A DNA stretch of 64,000 nt, taken from contig OZ007004.1 in assembly GCA_963931105.1 (NCBI GenBank), forward strand, positions 1,116,001 to 1,180,000, in the 5' to 3' direction. Made by a program: the position numbers and the translations under genes. Position 1 is the stretch's first letter, and every line of letters starts with the position of its first letter. The notes below the pieces were generated by a model. That model was not told the DNA's origin, ran no database searches, and saw only the letters and a list, made by a program, of their open reading frames with translations. The stretch comes from UMGS1590 sp900552455 (GTDB taxonomy: Bacteria > Bacillota > Peptococcia > Peptococcales > Peptococcaceae). This document shows, one piece after another, positions 59,009-64,000 of this stretch.

Positions 59009-59805
59009 TAGTTACGGCCCTCCTTGGAGTCTTTTTTCTGAAGCTTGAGCATGAGACCGGTGACGAGAAAGACGACAGCGAAGATGATAACGACGATGGC
59101 GCTGGCCAGCCCGCTGGACGTGTACATGTTCTCATTAAGGTAAACAGAGACGTTTTCGTAGTTGTTGCCGGCGATGTTGTTGGCCAGTACGAAGTCACCG
59201 AAGACGATGCTTTCAGCCAACAACGAGGAAACGAGAATACCGGAGAAGATGTTTGGCAAGATCACCTGTACGTACGCGCGGAAGCGGCCGCAGCCCAACA
59301 CTTCAGCAGCCTGGATGAGGGTTTTTGCGTCGATGGCGTTGAGGCTGTTGCGCAGACCCTGATAGATGTATGGCAATACCAAAATTGAGTAGGCGCCAAA
59401 GAGCATGATCATGCGATTGGAGAGCGGGCCATCTACGCCAGCGTAAATAGAGATGACGGAAATTGAGAGGATGACGCCTTGCAGTGCGTAAGGGATCATG
59501 CAGACGACCTGCATATACTTGCCGAGCTTGCGGTTCATGACGGTGATTGGATACATCGCCAAGAGCAGCAGAATAATTGTGATGATAACACTGACGGCAC
59601 AGAGAATCAGCGTGCGGCCGATGGCCAGCCAGAAATCGCTGTCGGAGAAAAGTTCCTGATAGTTGCGCAGGGTGAAGCCGGTAGGAAGGATGCCGGTCCA
59701 CTCTGTAAAGAGGGAATAGATGAAGGTGGCCACGAATGGCACCAGAAGATAGAGGGCGATGAGAATGAGCATGATTTTCGCCGCGAGGCTGGTTTTCTTC
59801 TTCAT
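59008..59805 (-). CDS. ABC importer permease 2
   Basis: 265 residues, six helices, with the ATPase-contact EAA loop QAAEVLGCGRFRAYVQVILP. BinPDT type I importer fold, pairing with the preceding permease. Start and stop overlap both neighbours (ATGA and TAATG). Confidence 0.92.
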   Translation of the reverse strand: MKKKTSLAAKIMLILIALYLLVPFVATFIYSLFTEWTGILPTGFTLRNYQELFSDSDFWLAIGRTLILCAVSVIITIILLLLAMYPITVMNRKLGKYMQVVCMIPYALQGVILSISVISIYAGVDGPLSNRMIMLFGAYSILVLPYIYQGLRNSLNAIDAKTLIQAAEVLGCGRFRAYVQVILPNIFSGILVSSLLAESIVFGDFVLANNIAGNNYENVSVYLNENMYTSSGLASAIVVIIFAVVFLVTGLMLKLQKKDSKEGRN

Positions 59806-60650
59806 ACGAGATCCCTCCCTTTGAGATTGCGTTTGGTAAAGTAGTTATTGACCAGCGTGGCTGCGACCATGAGCAGAATCAGTACCACAGCCAGCGCGCC
59901 GCCAGTGGCGCGGTCGATTTCGACGTCACCTTTGTACTTCGATGTGATCTGCAGCGCCAGCAGCGCGTAGTTGTTGCTGACCAGAGCGTAGGCGCTGGCG
60001 TAAGCAGCGAGGGCGTTGGCAAAGAGTACAGAGAGCGTACCGAGAATGCTAGGCAGCAGATTTGGGATGGCGATGCGGGCCCAGTAGTCAAAAGGGCGTG
60101 CATTCAAAAGCATCGCAGCCTGGCGCCATTCCGGACGAATCCCGGCGAAAGCAGGGATGAGCAGCAGCGTGGCAAGTGGAATCTGGAAATAGATATACAT
60201 AAGCATCAGCCCATTGCCGCTGTAGAGGTCGAAGTTTGAAAGAAATGGAATGTTGTAATCTTTTGCAAGCAGAGTGAGCACACCTGTGTTGCCCATCAGT
60301 ACCATGAAGGCAAACGCCAGCGGCACGCCGGAGAAGTTGGACATCATATTCAAAAGCATTGTAAACGTGCGCTGCGTGCGTGCTGAAGAATCGGTGGCAA
60401 AGCGAGCGCCGATAAAGGCGACGATGATGCCGACGATGGCAGAGATCAGACTGATCTTGATGCTGTTGATAATGGCTTGCTGATAAAGTGGGGTGGTAAA
60501 GATTTTGATGAAGTTTTCGAATCCGAAGGTCTCGCTTTCCTTGCCGATGAGACTGCTGTAGACCAGCTGAAGCAGCGGCAGCAGTTCATAGAGAATGACA
60601 ACAATGGCGAAAGGAAGAAGTGCGAGGTAGCCGATGTATTTGTTTTTCAT
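59802..60650 (-). CDS. ABC importer permease 1
   Basis: 282 residues, six helices, EAA-like loop QAAMLLNARPFDYWARIAIP. The start is the ATG at 60650 behind GGAGG; the longer frame upstream runs into the intergenic hairpin. Forms the heterodimeric channel with permease 2. Confidence 0.92.
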   Translation of the reverse strand: MKNKYIGYLALLPFAIVVILYELLPLLQLVYSSLIGKESETFGFENFIKIFTTPLYQQAIINSIKISLISAIVGIIVAFIGARFATDSSARTQRTFTMLLNMMSNFSGVPLAFAFMVLMGNTGVLTLLAKDYNIPFLSNFDLYSGNGLMLMYIYFQIPLATLLLIPAFAGIRPEWRQAAMLLNARPFDYWARIAIPNLLPSILGTLSVLFANALAAYASAYALVSNNYALLALQITSKYKGDVEIDRATGGALAVVLILLMVAATLVNNYFTKRNLKGRDLV

Positions 60651-60662
60651 TGTATCCTCCTG

Positions 60663-60694
60663 AAAACAGGCACCCGTGTGAGCGGATGCCTGTG
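60663..60694 (-). other. Intergenic hairpin between binding-protein and permease genes
   Basis: On the minus strand ACAGGCA-CCG pairs with CGG-TGCCTGT, followed by only three T. Such partial terminators let the binding protein be made in excess over the permeases. Confidence 0.65.
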
Positions 60695-60724
60695 TCTTCC
60701 TGATGGTGTCTTGCGAATGAGAGA

Positions 60725-61852
60725 CTATTGAATCATTGGGATGATGTTTTCCTGCCAGTAGGTGATGAGATCCTCGGTGACACCGGTCCATTTGTCGTAA
60801 TCGATGGTCTGAACCTGATCGCCGTACTGAGATTCGTCGATCATATTGGCTTTGACATCTTCTGGGATTTCAACGTCCTCACGGATTGGAGTAGCATAGC
60901 CCTTGGCAAGGTTGATCTGTCCTTCATCGCTGAGGATGTATTCGCGGGTCAGGCAGGCTGCTGCTGGGTGAGGGGCGTTCTTGTTGATGATCGTTGCGTA
61001 AGCGGAGCGGACAGAAGCGTCCTGAGGAATGTTGACAGTGAAAGAAGCGTCTGGGTTGTTTTCAACTGCGTTGTCGCGATAGTTCAGCGCATTGTAGTCC
61101 CAAAGCAGTGCGCAGGCGATTTCGCCGCTTTCGATGCGGGCTACAGAAGTGTCACCGATATCCAGACGGCCTTCTTCAGCGAGCTGGCTGAGGAAGTCGT
61201 AGGCTGGCTGCATATCGTCGATGCTGCCGCCCATTGCATAAGCGATGGCGAGTACGGCGTGCTGAGCCTGTGCAGCGGCGGAAACGTCGCCAATCGTTAC
61301 TTTGTAGTCGCCTTCGAGAATGTCAGCGAAGCTGGTTGGCGCGTCTGGCACCTGTTCGTCATTGGTGATGATGGAGATCGTGCCGTAGTAGCCGCTCACC
61401 CAGTCACCATCGTCGTCCTTGGCCCAGTCAGGAATGCTGTCCCAGTAGCTGGTCTTGTATTTGAGGGTGACGCCCTCTTCTTCAGCGACAGGCCCCCATT
61501 GCTGACCAACGTCACCAATGTCCTTGGTGCCTTTTTCGCCTTCTTCTTTAAACATGGCGATCTCTTCAGAGCTGGACATATCGAGGTCCGTATGTTCAAT
61601 GCCGTAAAGATCGGTGATTTCTGTCCAGGTTTCTACCCAGTTGGCCCAGGTGTCAGGCATCCCAACGGAAGCAACTTCGCCCTCTTCTTTGGCCTGTGCT
61701 TCGAGGTCTTCGAGAGACATGCTGTTGTAATCAACGGTAGCAGTTTCTTCCGGTGCGGACGCTTCGTCGCCGCCACCGCCGCAGCCAGCGAGGCTGACGG
61801 TCAGCGTTGCAGCCAGGAGCATCGCGGTGATCGTTTTCATACCTTTTTTCAT
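60725..61852 (-). CDS. ABC importer substrate-binding lipoprotein
   Basis: 375 residues. The signal peptide MKKGMKTITAMLLAATLTV ends in lipobox SLAGC, then a glycine spacer. The mature part resembles extracellular solute-binding proteins of the iron/phosphonate/sugar-phosphate type (about 330 residues, SYWDSIPDWAKDDDGDWVSG, PTSFADILEGDYKVTIGD). The start is the ATG at 61852 with AGGAG 13 bases upstream, or 61840. It is the first gene of the six-gene operon. Ligand unknown; the phosphatases downstream point to an organophosphate. Confidence 0.9.
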   Translation of the reverse strand: MKKGMKTITAMLLAATLTVSLAGCGGGGDEASAPEETATVDYNSMSLEDLEAQAKEEGEVASVGMPDTWANWVETWTEITDLYGIEHTDLDMSSSEEIAMFKEEGEKGTKDIGDVGQQWGPVAEEEGVTLKYKTSYWDSIPDWAKDDDGDWVSGYYGTISIITNDEQVPDAPTSFADILEGDYKVTIGDVSAAAQAQHAVLAIAYAMGGSIDDMQPAYDFLSQLAEEGRLDIGDTSVARIESGEIACALLWDYNALNYRDNAVENNPDASFTVNIPQDASVRSAYATIINKNAPHPAAACLTREYILSDEGQINLAKGYATPIREDVEIPEDVKANMIDESQYGDQVQTIDYDKWTGVTEDLITYWQENIIPMIQ

Positions 61853-61901
61853 CTTGTTCGTTGTTCTCCTTTCAAATCTGTAAGATGATGTCATGGGTAT
61901 T

Positions 61902-61930
61902 ATCATACCTGCTCCTTGTAAAATGCCCAA
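61902..61930 (-). promoter_or_regulatory. SigA promoter of the ABC-PHP-HAD operon
   Basis: On the minus strand TTGGGC (complement of 61925-61930), 17 bases, TATGAT (complement of 61902-61907). Confidence 0.65.
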
Positions 61931-62073
61931 GCGGCCCCGTGTTAAATGTAGGAAAATGATGACGGGCATACCAGCGGTGTATATTTTAACAGAAGTACCG
62001 GCGAAAAATTTTTCAAAAGAGCGCCGGCGCCGGCATTCCGTCCGGAGTGGACAGCTCCCCTTTTTGTAAAACC

Positions 62074-62091
62074 TTGTTGCACGCGCAACAA
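62074..62091. promoter_or_regulatory. Perfect palindrome, possible operator
   Basis: TTGTTGC-ACGC-GCAACAA in the divergent gap 61853-62262. Its form resembles LacI/GntR-type operators. The gap also holds a GCCGGCGCCGGC palindrome (62024-62035) and otherwise nothing I recognise. Confidence 0.5.
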
Positions 62092-62189
62092 TGCTGCTTA
62101 ACATCCCGCTCTGTCGGTGCAGCGCCGCGATGCGCCTGCCTGCGCATTGGTGGAGGCTTGCAAAAATATGAAGAAATGCGAAAAACATA

Positions 62190-62218
62190 ATGCAATCTCG
62201 ACGAAAATTCGGTATACT
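62190..62218 (+). promoter_or_regulatory. Promoter of the degV gene
   Basis: ATGCAA (62190-62195), 17 bases, TATACT (62213-62218), 45 bases before the start codon. Confidence 0.55.
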
Positions 62219-62262
62219 AGTAGATAGGCTAGAAAAAAACAGGGAGGTGACTTTCCTTCATT

Positions 62263-63120
62263 ATGATAGAGATCATTGCAGACAGCACCTGTGATATGAC
62301 GCAGGAAGAATTAGAACGTTATCATGTGCATCTTTTGCCGCTGCATATTCTGCTCGGTGACGACGAATATCGTGACGGTCCCGGTTTCGACATGCAGAAA
62401 ATGTACGCCTGGGCAGACGCCCACCAGTCGACGCCGAAAACCTCAGCGCCATCCCTCGAGGATATGATCGCGCTGCTTGAGCCGATCCTTGCGCGTGGTG
62501 GTGAGGTCATCGGTCTGCCGATCGCAGCGCCGCTCTCTTCGTCGGGAAATGTGATGCGCGTCGCTGCCGAAAGTCTCGGCGCTGCTGATCGCGTCCACGT
62601 TGTCGACACCAAAACCCTTTCCTACGGCATCGGCATCATGGCTATGAAAGCATCGGAAATGGCCGACGCCGGCGCGAGCGTGGACGAGATCATTGCGACG
62701 CTTGAAAGCATGGCTGAGCGCGTACACGTCAGCTTTGTTGTCGACACGCTCACCTACCTTTATCGCGGCGGTCGCTGCAGCGGCGTTGCTGCGCTCGCCG
62801 GCAATGTGCTGCGCATCCATCCGCGCATCGCTGTCACCGACGACGGCAGTCTGGCGCCGGATCACAAATACCGCGGCAAGCTGCACCATGTCATCGATGC
62901 GTACATGGATGACATCATGCCACATCTGGAAACCGCCGATCCTGAATACGTCGCCATCGTTTATTCCGCCGGTCTTGATCAGAAGATCCTCGATGGCGTG
63001 CGTCAGCGCGTCGAGGAGATGCATCGCTTCAAAAAGATCATCGTCGGCCAGGCTGGCGGTGTCATCACCAGCCACTGTGGCCCGGGCACATTCGGCATGG
63101 GCTATTTTGACGCCAAATGA
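62263..63120 (+). CDS. DegV family fatty-acid-binding protein
   Basis: 285 residues. The opening IIADSTCDMTQEELERY and the central PLSSSGNVMR, VVDTKTLSYGIG and LYRGGRCSG are DegV signatures. Family members (FakB) present fatty acids to the kinase FakA. No fakA is in the window. ATG follows GGGAGGTGAC at moderate spacing. Confidence 0.93.
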   Translation: MIEIIADSTCDMTQEELERYHVHLLPLHILLGDDEYRDGPGFDMQKMYAWADAHQSTPKTSAPSLEDMIALLEPILARGGEVIGLPIAAPLSSSGNVMRVAAESLGAADRVHVVDTKTLSYGIGIMAMKASEMADAGASVDEIIATLESMAERVHVSFVVDTLTYLYRGGRCSGVAALAGNVLRIHPRIAVTDDGSLAPDHKYRGKLHHVIDAYMDDIMPHLETADPEYVAIVYSAGLDQKILDGVRQRVEEMHRFKKIIVGQAGGVITSHCGPGTFGMGYFDAK

Positions 63121-63125
63121 AAAGC

Positions 63126-63158
63126 AAACGTCTGAGCAGGAGCGCTCAGGCGTTTTTG
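63126..63158 (+). terminator. Terminator after degV
   Basis: AACG-CTGAGC pairs with GCTCAG-CGTT, followed by a T-run. Confidence 0.8.
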
Positions 63159-63224
63159 TTTGCATAGCGCCGCGCGCTATCTTATAATAATAGCTAGAAC
63201 ATTTAATGAAAGAAGGCGTTCTTC

Positions 63225-64000
63225 ATGAAATATGTCGTATTTGGCGCCGGTGGTACTGGCGGTATTCTCGGTGGCCAGCTCGCAAAGGGCGGCCAGGATG
63301 TGACGCTGATCGCTCGCGGCGCACATCTCGCAGCCATCCAGGAACAGAGCGGCCTGTTCATCGATCGTGTCTGGAATGGAACGAGCGAGACCATTCCGGT
63401 GAAAGCCTGCACCGCTGAGGAATATCAGGATACACCGGACGTTGTCCTCGTCTGCGTCAAAGGTTATTCGCTGGACAGCGTTGTGGCGTTTATCCAGCGC
63501 GTCGCCGGTCCGGAAACTGTTGTGCTGCCGATCCTCAATATCTACGGCACCGGCGGAAAAATGCAGGAGATGCTGCCGGATGTCGATGTGCTCGACGGCT
63601 GCACCTATCTGTACGCCGAGATCCAAAAGCCTGGCACCATTCTCCAGAGCGGTCCGTACTGCCGCATCGTTTTTGGTCCGCGCGATCACAATCTGGACGA
63701 TCTGCGCTATCAGCAGATCAAGCGCGACTTTGACGCCAGCGGCATCGTCGGCGAGCTCACTGCGCACATTCAGCGCGACGCCCTGCAGAAATTCTCCTAC
63801 GTTTCGCCAGTCGGCGCCACCGGCCTCTACTACAACGCCGTCGCTGCCGATATGCAGAAGGACGGCGAAGCGCGCGACTGCTTCATCGCCATGGTTCGCG
63901 AGATCAGCGCGCTTGCCGACGCCATGGGCTGCCCGTTTGACCACGATGTTGTGCCCGATGACCTCGCCATTCTCGACGGCATCGCGCCAACGGCGACAAC
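63225..64000 (+). CDS. Ketopantoate reductase family protein, 3' end cut off
   Basis: At least 258 residues, still open at the window end. The N-terminal Rossmann motif VVFGAGGTGGILGGQLAKGG and the following RGAHLAAIQEQ and VVLVCVKGYSLDSV match PanE/ApbA, which reduces 2-dehydropantoate with NADPH in pantothenate synthesis. The catalytic lysine region is visible (RDALQKFSYVSPVGA), with Tyr-Val where PanE often has Leu-x-N, so a related 2-keto acid reductase is possible. ATG at 63225 follows AGAAGGCG. Confidence 0.85.
   Translation, partial: MKYVVFGAGGTGGILGGQLAKGGQDVTLIARGAHLAAIQEQSGLFIDRVWNGTSETIPVKACTAEEYQDTPDVVLVCVKGYSLDSVVAFIQRVAGPETVVLPILNIYGTGGKMQEMLPDVDVLDGCTYLYAEIQKPGTILQSGPYCRIVFGPRDHNLDDLRYQQIKRDFDASGIVGELTAHIQRDALQKFSYVSPVGATGLYYNAVAADMQKDGEARDCFIAMVREISALADAMGCPFDHDVVPDDLAILDGIAPTAT

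Noticed and set aside
1..64000. Search for CRISPR arrays, tRNA or rRNA genes, prophage and complete insertion sequences
   Set aside because: No regularly spaced repeats, cloverleaf-type sequences, rRNA-like stretches, phage structural genes or transposase frames were found by reading.

Overview
The window is a gene-dense, moderately GC-rich segment from an anaerobic member of the Bacillota (Firmicutes), most likely of a Clostridia-like lineage. The evidence is the phoH - 7TM-HD phosphodiesterase - ybeY - era order, a PerR-type regulator next to rubrerythrin, desulfoferrodoxin, DegV, a PadR-HAAS pair, DUF134 and TraX proteins, an SLH-anchored surface protein, Shine-Dalgarno sequences close to AAGGAGG, and SigA-type promoters. 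Complex I genes together with a 4-hydroxybutyrate-dehydrogenase-like enzyme suggest an anaerobe that couples fermentation to membrane energy conservation. I cannot name the species from the sequence.

Layout. 1-8.6 kb: the distal part of a complex I operon (nuoD, H, I, J, K, L, M, N) with translationally coupled genes. 8.6-16.2 kb: uracil-DNA glycosylase, a secreted SLH amidohydrolase, a monoacylglycerol-lipase-like hydrolase, a formate/nitrite channel, a self-inhibited class III Fic enzyme, a candidate small RNA and a membrane protein. 16.3-24.3 kb: housekeeping run phoH, pgpH-like, ybeY, era, mgtE, a CPBP protease and a 23S rRNA m5U methyltransferase. 24.3-29.1 kb: a more AT-rich island with a LysR regulator, an SLC13-type anion transporter and a 2-enoate-reductase-like flavoenzyme. 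29.2-33.6 kb: a flavodoxin-like protein, a two-component/ABC exporter operon and a second candidate small RNA. 33.7-41.6 kb: an orphan pseudopilin, superoxide reductase with DUF134, a flavodoxin lipoprotein operon running through yaaA and a YbaK deacylase, a PerR-rubrerythrin operon with two 7-1-7 operators, a CBS protein, and a GNAT gene followed by two very small membrane-protein genes. 41.6-51.2 kb: tandem EamA exporters (one frameshifted), a cation exporter, PadR-HAAS-TraX, a 4HbD-like dehydrogenase, a lipid kinase, an ADP-ribosylglycohydrolase, and an AlbA_2/Schlafen-type regulator behind an array of operator half-sites. 51.2-56.3 kb: an ECF-sigma/membrane-protein/ABC operon, then an AT-rich esterase gene bracketed by two copies of a structured hairpin and an 11-bp direct repeat. 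56.3-64 kb: a six-gene ABC importer operon that ends in a PHP phosphoesterase and a HAD phosphatase, then DegV and a truncated ketopantoate-reductase-like gene.

How the parts work together. Complex I would build ion-motive force. The enoate-reductase island may provide an electron sink for unsaturated acids taken up by its transporter. PerR, rubrerythrin and desulfoferrodoxin form an anaerobe's oxidative-stress defence. The ABC-PHP-HAD operon looks like uptake plus stepwise dephosphorylation of an organophosphate. The least explained elements are the esterase cassette with paired hairpins, the TCTCGTCA operator array, two promoter-to-terminator units without a gene (15.04-15.17 kb and 33.48-33.62 kb) and the tandem micro-membrane proteins. 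No tRNA, rRNA, CRISPR array, prophage or intact insertion sequence was seen.
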